Below the pieces are notes generated by a model. That model saw nothing but the letters and a program-made list of their open reading frames with translations, was not told the DNA's origin and did not search any database. Of a stretch of 42,678 bases of DNA, positions 16,215-24,298 are shown piece after piece. The translations under genes were made by a program, and so were the position numbers. How positions within the stretch are numbered: the first letter of the stretch is position 1; every line of letters starts with the position of its first letter. This DNA comes from Alphaproteobacteria bacterium (GTDB lineage Bacteria > Pseudomonadota > Alphaproteobacteria > Bin65): positions 1 to 42,678 of the forward strand of contig JAJFFJ010000123.1 of the NCBI GenBank assembly GCA_021776685.1, read 5' to 3'.

Positions 16215-17322
16215 GGTCACGCCCAGCGCCGACTTGGCCGGCGCCGTTCTGACGATTGACCTCGACGCCGTGGCGCAAAACTGGCGCGCCCTCGCCACCC
16301 GCGGACATGGGGCAGACTGCGCCGCAGTGGTGAAAGCCGATGGCTATGGCTTGGGTGCTGCACAGGTCGGCGCACGGCTTTATGCCGAGGGGTGTCGCAG
16401 CTTTTTCGTCGCCCATTGGTCCGAAGGCGTCACCTTGCGCGACCATGTGGGTGATGCCGCAATCTACATTCTGAATGGCCTGATCCCCGGAACCGAGGCT
16501 GATTATGCAGCGCACCGGCTGGCGCCGGTGCTCAACGATCCTGGACAGGTAGCGGCCTGGAGCGCCTGGTGCACGGAGCACGGCGCCCATCCCGCAGCGC
16601 TCCATATTGACACCGGCATGACCCGGCTGGGCCTTAGCCAGCGAGATGCGCTTGTGCTGGCGCAAAACCCTGCCCCGCTTCGGCCGATTGGCGATCTGCT
16701 GGTGATGAGCCATCTGGCCTGCGCCGATGAACCGGATCATCCCCTGAATGGCGAGCAGCTCGACCGATTCTCCGGCATCGCGGCCCGTTTCAGGCAGTGG
16801 CCCCAGAGCCTGGCAAATTCATCCGGCATCTTTCTGGGTGAGGCATGGCACTTCGACTTGCTTCGCCCGGGCGTCGCGCTGTTTGGCGGCAATCCGGTCC
16901 CGGGTAATGCCAATCCAATGAAGCCTGTGGTGAGTCTTTCCGCCCGAATCCTGCAAATACGAGAAATCGACGGGCCGCTCACAGTCGGCTATGGCGCCAC
17001 CCATCGCGCCAACCCACCAGCCAAAATTGCCACCATTGCCGCCGGCTATGCGGACGGCATTCTCCGTTCCCTCAGCAATCGCGGCGCCCTGACCCTGGCC
17101 GGCCACAAGGCGCCGCTGGTAGGCCGCGTCTCCATGGACTTGATCACGGTCGATGTTTCGGAAGTGCCCGACACTGTTCTGGAACAAGCTACCCACATCG
17201 ATTTGCTGGACGCGGCGTACACAATCGACGATCTTGCCGCCGACGCCAGAACCATCGGCTACGAGGTTCTGACGTCCCTGGGCCGACGGTACCACCGCGA
17301 GTATGTGGGCCTGCCGGCTTGA
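16201..17322 (+). CDS. alr: Alanine racemase
   Basis: PLP enzyme interconverting L- and D-alanine for peptidoglycan. The 373-residue protein has the PLP lysine at residue 45 in VVKADGYGLG, TGMTRLGL and the catalytic tyrosine region TVGYGATHRA...ATIAAGYADG, followed by VGRVSMDLITVDVS near the C-terminus. I chose ATG 16201 (MSPTEVTPS), which lies inside the end of dnaB; another ATG at 16195 is equally possible. The dnaB-alr order is common in alphaproteobacteria, and radA lies three genes on. Confidence 0.95.
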   Translation: MSPTEVTPSADLAGAVLTIDLDAVAQNWRALATRGHGADCAAVVKADGYGLGAAQVGARLYAEGCRSFFVAHWSEGVTLRDHVGDAAIYILNGLIPGTEADYAAHRLAPVLNDPGQVAAWSAWCTEHGAHPAALHIDTGMTRLGLSQRDALVLAQNPAPLRPIGDLLVMSHLACADEPDHPLNGEQLDRFSGIAARFRQWPQSLANSSGIFLGEAWHFDLLRPGVALFGGNPVPGNANPMKPVVSLSARILQIREIDGPLTVGYGATHRANPPAKIATIAAGYADGILRSLSNRGALTLAGHKAPLVGRVSMDLITVDVSEVPDTVLEQATHIDLLDAAYTIDDLAADARTIGYEVLTSLGRRYHREYVGLPA

Positions 17323-17362
17323 GGCGCCCCACCCCTTTCGCACCGCCGCACATACATCAGCC

Positions 17363-18136
17363 ATGAACTTTCTTCGTCCTATCGGCCGCGTTGCGATCAG
17401 CTTCCTGGAAGCGACCGGGCGGTTGGCGCTGTTTACGTTCCGGGGCGTCAGCCATTGCGTGCGGCCGCCTTTCTTTCCGCGGCTGATCCTGCGCCAGATG
17501 ATCGACATCGGCTATTTCTCGTTGCCGGTGGTCGGGATGACCGCAATTTTCACCGGCATGGTGCTGGCGCTCCAGAGCTATTCCGGATTTGCCCGCTTCA
17601 ATGCCGAATCCGCCGTCGCGACCGTGGTCGTGCTGTCGATTACGCGAGAGTTGGGGCCGGTGTTGGCAGGCCTGATGGTCGCCGGGCGCATCGGCGCCTC
17701 CATTGCTGCAGAAATCGGAACGATGCGTGTGACAGAGCAGGTGGACGCGCTGACGACGCTTTCCACCAATCCCGTCAAATATCTGGTGGCTCCCCGGCTG
17801 ATCGCCGGGACACTCATGTTGCCTTGCCTGGTCTTGATCGCCGACATTATCGGCGTCTTTGGCGGTTATCTGATCAGCGTTTTCAAGCTTGATTTCAACG
17901 CCACCAACTATCTGCAGCTGACCTGGGAATTCCTGAAGCCCATGGACGTTATTTCCGGGCTGGTGAAAGCGGCCGTGTTCGGCTTCATCGTGACGCTGAT
18001 GGGCTGCTATCACGGCTACAATTCCCGCGGCGGCGCCCAGGGCGTGGGCCGGGCAACCACGAATGCCGTGGTATCCGCCTCCATGCTCATCCTCGCCGCC
18101 AACTATGTCCTCACCTCGATCTTCTTCGGTGACTGA
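17363..18136 (+). CDS. mlaE: MlaE-family lipid-transport ABC permease
   Basis: Inner-membrane subunit of the Mla-type system that moves phospholipids between inner and outer membranes. The 257-residue protein shows the permease signature ELGPVLAGLMVAGRIGAS..AAEIGTMRVTEQVDAL and has five to six hydrophobic helices (e.g. GTLMLPCLVLIADIIGVFGGYL). The start ATG 17363 begins MNFLRPIGR. MlaF follows after four bases, but the MCE-domain substrate-binding gene (mlaD) and mlaB/mlaC are absent here; in many alphaproteobacteria they are encoded elsewhere. Homologues at this position are usually annotated as the permease of a toluene-tolerance or phospholipid system. Confidence 0.92.
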   Translation: MNFLRPIGRVAISFLEATGRLALFTFRGVSHCVRPPFFPRLILRQMIDIGYFSLPVVGMTAIFTGMVLALQSYSGFARFNAESAVATVVVLSITRELGPVLAGLMVAGRIGASIAAEIGTMRVTEQVDALTTLSTNPVKYLVAPRLIAGTLMLPCLVLIADIIGVFGGYLISVFKLDFNATNYLQLTWEFLKPMDVISGLVKAAVFGFIVTLMGCYHGYNSRGGAQGVGRATTNAVVSASMLILAANYVLTSIFFGD

Positions 18137-18140
18137 CCCG

Positions 18141-18914
18141 ATGACAGGCGCGCAAAAGATCACCCTGAAAGGCGTCGCCAAGGCCTTCGGCGACAAGCAC
18201 GTGCTTGCCGGCCTGGACCTGGATGTGCCAGCGGGCCAATCAACAGTGATCATTGGCGGCTCCGGCTCCGGCAAGTCCGTTACCCTGAAATGCATTCTGG
18301 GCCTGATCCGGCCGGATGCCGGCACAATTACAATCGACGGAGAAGATGTAACCGACCTCAGCCGCAGCCAAAAGGAAGAGGTCAACCGCCGCATCGGCAT
18401 GTTGTTTCAGAGCGGCGCACTGTTCGATTCCCTGAGCGTGGTGGACAATGTCGCCTTCGGCCTGATTCAGGGCAAACGCATCGCCCGGCGCGAGGCGCAA
18501 GCCATCGCGCTGGACAAGCTGGCCCAGGTGGGCCTCGGCCGGGAGGTGGCGGATCTGTCGCCCGACGAGCTTTCCGGTGGCATGCGCAAACGTGTCGGTC
18601 TGGCCCGTGCGATTGCGACCGACCCGGAGATTATCTTTTTTGACGAGCCAACCACCGGTCTGGATCCAATCATGGGTGCAGTGATCGACGAGCTGATCGT
18701 CAAGACCGTGAAGGAAATGGGCGCCACGGCGCTTTCCATCACCCATGACATGGCCAGCGTCCGGCGCATCGGCGACCGCGTCGCCATGCTGCATGACGGC
18801 AAGATCATCTGGAACGGCGCCGTTGCGGAGATCGACCAGTCCGGCAATGAGCATGTGGACCAGTTCATCCATGGTCGGGCGGAAGGTCCAATCAAAATGG
18901 GCGTCAGGGCCTAG
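18141..18914 (+). CDS. mlaF: MlaF-family lipid-transport ATP-binding protein
   Basis: ATPase partner of MlaE. The 257-residue protein has Walker A GGSGSGKSVT, Q-loop MLFQSGALFDSLSVVDNVAF (the SGALFDSL form is typical of MlaF), signature LSGGMRKRVGLARA, Walker B IIFFDEPTTGLDP and the switch His in SITHDMAS. The start ATG 18141 is five bases after the mlaE stop, so the two are translated from one mRNA. The C-terminal tail resembles that of the E. coli protein, which contacts a neighbouring subunit, but I cannot confirm this. Confidence 0.94.
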   Translation: MTGAQKITLKGVAKAFGDKHVLAGLDLDVPAGQSTVIIGGSGSGKSVTLKCILGLIRPDAGTITIDGEDVTDLSRSQKEEVNRRIGMLFQSGALFDSLSVVDNVAFGLIQGKRIARREAQAIALDKLAQVGLGREVADLSPDELSGGMRKRVGLARAIATDPEIIFFDEPTTGLDPIMGAVIDELIVKTVKEMGATALSITHDMASVRRIGDRVAMLHDGKIIWNGAVAEIDQSGNEHVDQFIHGRAEGPIKMGVRA

Positions 18915-18922
18915 AAGCCGCG

Positions 18923-20305
18923 ATGGCAAAGGCAAAATCCCGCTTTGTCTGTCAGTCCTGCGGCGCGGTGCACCCGCGCTGGACCGGCAGATGTGAGGGC
19001 TGCGGCGGCTGGAACTCAATCACCGAGGAGCAGGTCTCAGACGGCGGCCCGCGCAGTGTGTCGAGCGGCGGCCGGCGCATCGAGATTGCCTCTCTCGCGG
19101 GGGAGGCCAGCAAAACCGAGCGACTGGTTTGTGGCATCGGCGAATTCGACCGCGTCACCGGCGGCGGCCTGGTGCCGGGCTCGGCAGTATTGATTGGCGG
19201 CGACCCCGGCATCGGCAAGTCGACCCTGCTGCTTCAGGTGACCGCGGCGCTCACCGGCGCGGGGGAAGCCCTCTATGTTTCTGGTGAGGAAGCAGTTGAC
19301 CAGATTCGCCTGCGGGCGCGTCGAATGGGCCTGGCAGACGCACCGGTCTCTCTGGCGTCGACCACCAATGTGCGGGACATCGTCGCCACCCTGGACGCCA
19401 CCAACGCCCCCGTGATTGCGGTTATCGATTCCATCCAGACCATGTATGCGGACACACTCGACGCGGCGCCCGGTACGGTCAGCCAGGTTCGTGCCGCCGC
19501 CCAGGAACTGATCCGGGCCGCCAAACGCCGGGGGACGGCGCTGCTGCTCGTCGGCCACGTGACCAAAGAAGGCACCATTGCCGGGCCCCGCGTGCTGGAG
19601 CATATGGTCGATACGGTGCTGTATTTCGAAGGCGAGCGCAGCCACCAGTTCCGCATTCTGCGGTCGGTCAAGAACCGCTTCGGCGCGACCGACGAAATTG
19701 GCGTCTTCGAGATGTCTGACCAAGGCCTGATGCCGGTCACCAATCCGTCGTCGCTGTTTCTGGGCGATTGGGAAGACAGGGAAAGCGCCAGCGGTTCCGC
19801 CGTCTTTGCCGGCATGGAAGGGACCCGCCCCATGCTCGTTGAAATTCAGGCGCTTGTTGCACCCAGCGCCTTCGCCTCACCCCGGCGCGCCGTGATCGGC
19901 TGGGACAGCGCCCGGCTGCACATGATCCTGGCCGTGCTGGAGGCCCGGTGCGGGGTTGCCCTTGCCGGGCGCGACGTATACCTGAATGTGGCTGGCGGCC
20001 TGAGGGTCGCTGAGCCGGCCGTAGATCTGGCCGTGGCGACGGCGCTTTTGTCTTCGCTGTTCGACCAGCCTGCACCAAAGGCGTCTGTCGTATTTGGTGA
20101 AATCGGCCTTTCAGGTGAGGTTCGTGCCGTCAGCCAGATGGACAATCGGCTGAAGGAAGCCGCAAAACTAGGGTTTGAGCGGGCGGTTCTCCCCCGCCGC
20201 CGAAAAGGCGAAGATAAGCCGGGCGGCAATCTGGAGGTTGCGGAAATCGGGCGATTGTCGGAACTTGTCGCCTTGTTCGGGGAGCCGCCGTCCACCGGCA
20301 TCTGA
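18923..20305 (+). CDS. radA: DNA repair protein RadA/Sms
   Basis: RecA-like branch-migration helicase used in recombination repair. The 460-residue protein starts with a four-cysteine zinc finger (C-x2-C...C-x2-C: FVCQSCGAVHPRW and RCEGCGGW), followed by the RecA-type ATPase with Walker A GGDPGIGKST, LVGHVTKEG, and the RadA-specific KNRFG motif at VKNRFGATDEIGVFEM. The C-terminal third is a Lon-protease-like domain (GGLRVAEPAVDLAVATALLSS, VVFGEIGLSGEVR) with no proteolytic serine expected. It follows mlaF after eight bases and leads into cvpA. Confidence 0.97.
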   Translation: MAKAKSRFVCQSCGAVHPRWTGRCEGCGGWNSITEEQVSDGGPRSVSSGGRRIEIASLAGEASKTERLVCGIGEFDRVTGGGLVPGSAVLIGGDPGIGKSTLLLQVTAALTGAGEALYVSGEEAVDQIRLRARRMGLADAPVSLASTTNVRDIVATLDATNAPVIAVIDSIQTMYADTLDAAPGTVSQVRAAAQELIRAAKRRGTALLLVGHVTKEGTIAGPRVLEHMVDTVLYFEGERSHQFRILRSVKNRFGATDEIGVFEMSDQGLMPVTNPSSLFLGDWEDRESASGSAVFAGMEGTRPMLVEIQALVAPSAFASPRRAVIGWDSARLHMILAVLEARCGVALAGRDVYLNVAGGLRVAEPAVDLAVATALLSSLFDQPAPKASVVFGEIGLSGEVRAVSQMDNRLKEAAKLGFERAVLPRRRKGEDKPGGNLEVAEIGRLSELVALFGEPPSTGI

Positions 20306-20348
20306 CGCACGCCGTCGCCGGGGGCACTACGGGAGACAGGACCAGTCC

Positions 20349-20879
20349 ATGACACTTCTGGACATCGTTGTGGTGGCCATAATCGGGCTTTCCGGCCTGG
20401 TTGCTGTGCTTCGCGGCATGCTGCAAGAAACCTTTTCGCTGAGCGGCTGGATTCTGGCCGGCGTGGCGGCCTTTTTCGGCCTGCCCTATGTGAGCCCATT
20501 CACCCGTGACCTGCTGCCCTGGCCGCTGGTGGCCGATATCGCCGCGGCCGCGGGCATCTTCATCATCGTGCTGATCATCATAACGATCATCACGGCCAAC
20601 CTGACGGAGCGAATGAAATCGAGTCGGTTCGGCACGCTCGATCGTTCTCTGGGACTGCTCTACGGCCTAGCGCGGGGATACGTTCTGGCAGCGCTTTTCT
20701 ATTTGATGCTGATTTTTATTTTCAGCGCCAAAAGCCTGCCAAACTGGATTGAAGAAGCCCGAACCCGCCCGGTGCTGGAGTTGGGCGCACGGTTCATGGT
20801 GCGTCTGACTCCGAAAAATTTCCTGCCCAAGGAACTTGAAGATCTCAACCGCGGCCGATCCGCGCCGGACAAGAGCTGA
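20349..20879 (+). CDS. cvpA: CvpA-family membrane protein
   Basis: Small inner-membrane protein of the colicin V production family; its function is unsettled (linked to purF expression and envelope stress in enterobacteria). The 176-residue protein has about four hydrophobic segments, beginning MTLLDIVVVAIIGLSGLVAVLRG, with the family features RG...ETFSL.GWI and SS.FGTLDRSLGLLYGLARGYV. The start ATG 20349 follows radA by 43 bases. The cvpA-purF adjacency is the classic one that gave the gene its name. Confidence 0.9.
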   Translation: MTLLDIVVVAIIGLSGLVAVLRGMLQETFSLSGWILAGVAAFFGLPYVSPFTRDLLPWPLVADIAAAAGIFIIVLIIITIITANLTERMKSSRFGTLDRSLGLLYGLARGYVLAALFYLMLIFIFSAKSLPNWIEEARTRPVLELGARFMVRLTPKNFLPKELEDLNRGRSAPDKS

Positions 20880-20975
20880 CAAGAGCTCACAACGGCGGCA
20901 GCGTTGTCCCCAGAAAATTGCGCCCCGGCGTCGCAGACGGGACACAATCCGCCTGCGCTGCACCAAGGGATCAGC

Positions 20976-20981
20976 TATAGT
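20976..20981 (+). promoter_or_regulatory. Possible -10 element before purF
   Basis: TATAGT at 20976-20981 lies in the 180-base cvpA-purF gap, which holds no gene. No good -35 is present at 16 to 18 bases upstream, so this is only suggestive. Confidence 0.2.
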
Positions 20982-21059
20982 CCTGCCCATACGGAGGATG
21001 CGCCGTGAACCGGCGCGCAAGGCGACGGCCCCATATAGCCGCGCAGGTGACGCTGATAC

Positions 21060-22547
21060 ATGCTGACCACGCATCCATTCCACAAAGCTGACGATGGCTC
21101 CGATGGGGGGCTGGACGGAGACAAACTGCACGAAGAGTGTGGCGTCTTCGGGCTCTACGGCAATCCCGACGCGGCGGCGATGACCGCCCTCGGCCTGCAC
21201 GCGCTGCAACATCGCGGCCAGGAAGCCGCTGGTATCGTCACCTATGACGGCGAGCATTTTCACACGCACAAAGCCCCCGGCCAGGTCGGCGACACCTTCA
21301 ACGACCCGAATGTGATGAACCGTCTGCCCGGCTACGCGGCGATCGGTCATGTGCGCTATTCCACCACCGGCGACAGCATCCTGCGGAATGTCCAGCCGCT
21401 GTTCGCGGATTTTGCCTTCGGTGGCGTCGCGGTTGCGCAGAACGGCAACCTGACAAACGCCCGCGCCATCCGGAACGACCTGGTGCAGCGGGGCCATCTG
21501 TTCCAGTCCACCACGGACACCGAGATCATCATCCAACTGCTGGCCGTCAGCCGGGCCACAAATCTTGTGGGCCGGGTGATCGACGCGCTCAGCCAGGTCC
21601 AGGGCGCCTATTCGATGGTGCTGCTGAGCCAGAAGAAGGTGATCGGCGTGCGCGACCCTCTTGGGGTCCGGCCCCTGGTGCTGGGCATGCTGGACGACCG
21701 ATACATTCTCGCGTCGGAAACCTGCGCGCTGGACATCATCGGTGCAGACTTCGTGCGCGATATCGAGCCGGGCGAAATGGTTGTGATCGATGAAGACGGC
21801 GTGGAAAGCCACACGCCCTTTGGCCGTCAGCCCAAGCGTCTTTGCATCTTTGAATATATCTACTTTGCCCGGCCCGACAGCGTGGTCGATGGCACCGGCG
21901 TCTATGAAGCGCGAAAGCGCATTGGTGTGGAACTGGCGCGGGAAGCAAGCGTCGAGGCAGATGTGGTGGTGCCCGTGCCTGACTCCGGCGTCCCGGCGGC
22001 CATGGGATTTGCCGGCGAATCAGGGCTTCCGTTCGAGCTGGGGATCATCAGGAACCACTATGTGGGCCGCACCTTCATCGAGCCGTCGGACCATATCCGG
22101 CACCTGGGTGTCAAACTGAAGCATAATCCCAACCGGAGCCTGCTCAGCGGCAAGCGTGTGGTGTTGGTGGACGACAGCATCGTCCGCGGTACCACGTCGA
22201 AGAAAATCGTCGAGATGGTGCGGAATGCCGGCGCAACGGAGGTGCATATGCGCATCTCCAGCCCGCCGACAAATCACTCCTGCTTTTACGGCATCGACAC
22301 GCCAGAGCGGAGCCAGCTTCTGGCGGCGCGCATGTCGGTCGAGGAAATGGCCACGGAAATCGATGTCGACAGCCTGGCCTACATCTCCATTGATGGCCTG
22401 TATCGCGCCATGGGCGAGCCGGGCCGCGATCCGGTCCTGCCCCGCTATTGCGATGCCTGCTTCACCGGCGACTATCCCACGGCGCTGACGGACCATGAGG
22501 CCGGCGACGTCAGCCGTCAGCTTTCCTTGCTCGAAGAAGCCGTCTGA
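21060..22547 (+). CDS. purF: Amidophosphoribosyltransferase, [4Fe-4S] type
   Basis: First committed step of purine synthesis: glutamine and PRPP give phosphoribosylamine. The 495-residue protein carries the N-terminal nucleophile Cys27 in HEECGVFGLYG after a 26-residue stretch that would need removal as a propeptide. The PRPP loop is VVLVDDSIVRGTTS. Four cysteines fit the cluster ligands of the B. subtilis-type enzyme: one in RLCIFEYIYFARPDS, one in HSCFYGID and two in YCDACFTGDYPT. The start ATG 21060 has AGGTGA nine bases upstream. It forms a pair with the SDR gene three bases downstream. Confidence 0.96.
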   Translation: MLTTHPFHKADDGSDGGLDGDKLHEECGVFGLYGNPDAAAMTALGLHALQHRGQEAAGIVTYDGEHFHTHKAPGQVGDTFNDPNVMNRLPGYAAIGHVRYSTTGDSILRNVQPLFADFAFGGVAVAQNGNLTNARAIRNDLVQRGHLFQSTTDTEIIIQLLAVSRATNLVGRVIDALSQVQGAYSMVLLSQKKVIGVRDPLGVRPLVLGMLDDRYILASETCALDIIGADFVRDIEPGEMVVIDEDGVESHTPFGRQPKRLCIFEYIYFARPDSVVDGTGVYEARKRIGVELAREASVEADVVVPVPDSGVPAAMGFAGESGLPFELGIIRNHYVGRTFIEPSDHIRHLGVKLKHNPNRSLLSGKRVVLVDDSIVRGTTSKKIVEMVRNAGATEVHMRISSPPTNHSCFYGIDTPERSQLLAARMSVEEMATEIDVDSLAYISIDGLYRAMGEPGRDPVLPRYCDACFTGDYPTALTDHEAGDVSRQLSLLEEAV

Positions 22548-22550
22548 GAC

Positions 22551-23276
22551 GTGGCCGGGCGTCTGGAAGGACGGATTGCGCTTGTCACCGGTGCCTCCCG
22601 CGGCATCGGCGCCGCGGTCGCCACACGCTTCGCGCGCGAAGGCGCGCAGCTGATCCTGGTGGCCCGCACCGTCGGCGGCCTCGAGGAAGTCGACGATCGC
22701 ATCAAGGCCGAAGGCGGCAACGCGACCCTGGTGCCGCTGGATCTCACGGAATTCGACAGCATCGACGGCATGGGCCGGGCGCTCTATGAGCGGTTCGGGC
22801 GCATCGACGCGCTGGTGGGCAACCATGCCCAGTTGGGTGTGCTGACACCCCTGACCCACCTGGATCCGGATGTCTGGCAGAGCGTCATCGACGCCAATCT
22901 ATCCTCCCACTGGCGGCTGATCCGCAGCATCGATCCGCTGCTACGCGCCTCGGGTAGCGGCCGGGCGATCTTTGTCACCTCCGGCGTTGCCCGGCATGTG
23001 TTTCCCTACTGGGGCGCCTATGCGGTATCCAAGGCCGCTTTGGAGATGCTCGTCAAAACCTATGCGGCGGAAGGTGAATCTACCGGTATTCGCGCCAATA
23101 TTGTCGACCCTGGCGCCACACGTACCGACATGCGCGCCGCCGCTTTTCCGGGCGAAGATCCACTGACCCTACCGCCGCCCGGGGCAATTACCGATGTGTT
23201 CGTTGACCTGGCTGCCGAAGACTGCACGCGCAATGGCGACGTGGTGCCCGTCACAGTGGACACCAGCCTTACCTAA
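22551..23276 (+). CDS. SDR-family NAD(P)-dependent oxidoreductase downstream of purF
   Basis: 241-residue short-chain dehydrogenase of unknown substrate. It has TGASRGIGAAVATRF, GNHAQLGVLTP in place of the usual NNAG, a serine in FVTSGVARHVFP, and YAVSKAALEML as the Tyr/Lys pair. Translation starts at GTG 22551, three bases after the purF stop. An SDR in this position after purF is seen across alphaproteobacteria, which suggests a conserved role that sequence alone does not reveal. The loss of the NNAG asparagine-alanine-glycine pattern is mild and may not affect activity. Confidence 0.88.
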   Translation: MAGRLEGRIALVTGASRGIGAAVATRFAREGAQLILVARTVGGLEEVDDRIKAEGGNATLVPLDLTEFDSIDGMGRALYERFGRIDALVGNHAQLGVLTPLTHLDPDVWQSVIDANLSSHWRLIRSIDPLLRASGSGRAIFVTSGVARHVFPYWGAYAVSKAALEMLVKTYAAEGESTGIRANIVDPGATRTDMRAAAFPGEDPLTLPPPGAITDVFVDLAAEDCTRNGDVVPVTVDTSLT

Positions 23277-23291
23277 TCGCAATTCCCGGGA

Positions 23292-23329
23292 CCAGGCTCA
23301 GGAATCCAGGCTCAGGAATCCAGGCTCAG
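23292..23329. repeat. 14-bp tandem repeat over the end of the capA-like gene
   Basis: The unit CCAGGCTCAGGAAT is repeated at 23292, 23306 and (10 of 14 bases) 23320. The stop codon of the minus-strand gene (23312-23314) lies inside the second unit, so the array covers its last few codons and the 3' flank. Unit deletion or gain would leave the same stop. Confidence 0.9.
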
Positions 23330-24298
23330 CGAGCCGTCATCATTTTCAGAAAAGCGGGTGCCAAAACGGCGCGACCGGCGCATTAGCCGGGCATTCATGC
23401 GCCGGGCTTCGCGGACCGTCGCCCGCCGGATTGGCGGCGAACCGTGGAGACAAATCGGCCAAAGCCGGAGCGTGGCAGGCCGCCCGCCCTCGAATCCCGT
23501 CTCAAACAGATACGACCAGTTATTGGAGTAGCCGAGGAAGCGCCAATAGTCGTCCAGCGCGTCACCGGTGTCATAGAGGATCAGCCCGTCGCCATGGCGT
23601 TCCACCGGCTGAATCACGTGGGAGGAATGGCCGTGCACCACTGTCACGCCACGATCAATGGCGGCGCGGGCAAATCGCTGGAAACGCCGGGGCGGAATCA
23701 GCCGGTAGTTGGGACCCCAGTGCACCGACAACACGATGATTTCGGCGCCGGCCTGCCGCGCCGCCGCCACCCAGGTCTCCAGCCGGCGATAGATGATTGG
23801 CCGGTTGTAGAAATTCAGGTGGTTGACGCCGGCGCGCCGGTCGGTGGCGGCAAACCACGGCATATTGTCTGTCGCGGACAGAAGCGCGACCCGCGTGCCT
23901 GCGATATCGAACACGGCCGGCGCTGCTGCCGCCTCTGCAGTGAGTCCTGCGCCCGCGCTGGCAATACCGGCGCCAGACAATCCTTCAAGGGTGTCCTGAA
24001 GTCCTTCGCGCCGGCGATCCAGCGTGTGGTTGTTGGCGACGGACATGGCGCGGATATTGGCCGTCGTGAGAATTGGCAACGCCGCCGGATCCGCCCGCAT
24101 CAGCACGGATTTGAAGGTCTCGTCCCAGGGCGCGGTACGCAGGGTCACCGGGCATTCCAGATTGCCGATCACGCCGTCCGGCTCGCGCAGCAGCGGCAGC
24201 GTATCGCCCCAAAACCATTCTGGCGGATGCTTGCTGGCCAGGCGTGAGACGTCACCTCCAATATTTACGTCGCCCAGAAACGTCAGGCGAAGGCTCAC
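23312..24298 (-). CDS. CapA-family metallophosphoesterase-like protein
   Basis: 328-residue member of the family named after poly-gamma-glutamate capsule protein CapA, with a calcineurin-like metal centre. The conserved metal-site elements are present in order: FLGDVNIGGD, IGNLECPVT, VANNHTLDRR, VHWGPNY and HGHSSHVIQP. No signal peptide or membrane anchor is visible, unlike true CapA of capsule operons, so a cytoplasmic role is likely and polyglutamate synthesis is unlikely without other cap genes. It starts at GTG 24298, overlapping the der stop by four bases, and is the last gene of the yfgM-bamB-der unit. Its substrate is unknown. Confidence 0.85.
   Translation of the reverse strand: MSLRLTFLGDVNIGGDVSRLASKHPPEWFWGDTLPLLREPDGVIGNLECPVTLRTAPWDETFKSVLMRADPAALPILTTANIRAMSVANNHTLDRRREGLQDTLEGLSGAGIASAGAGLTAEAAAAPAVFDIAGTRVALLSATDNMPWFAATDRRAGVNHLNFYNRPIIYRRLETWVAAARQAGAEIIVLSVHWGPNYRLIPPRRFQRFARAAIDRGVTVVHGHSSHVIQPVERHGDGLILYDTGDALDDYWRFLGYSNNWSYLFETGFEGGRPATLRLWPICLHGSPPIRRATVREARRMNARLMRRSRRFGTRFSENDDGSLSLDS

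Noticed and set aside
23312-24298. A poly-gamma-glutamate capsule operon
   Set aside because: Only the CapA-like gene is present, without capB/capC and without a signal peptide; it is the tail gene of the der operon.
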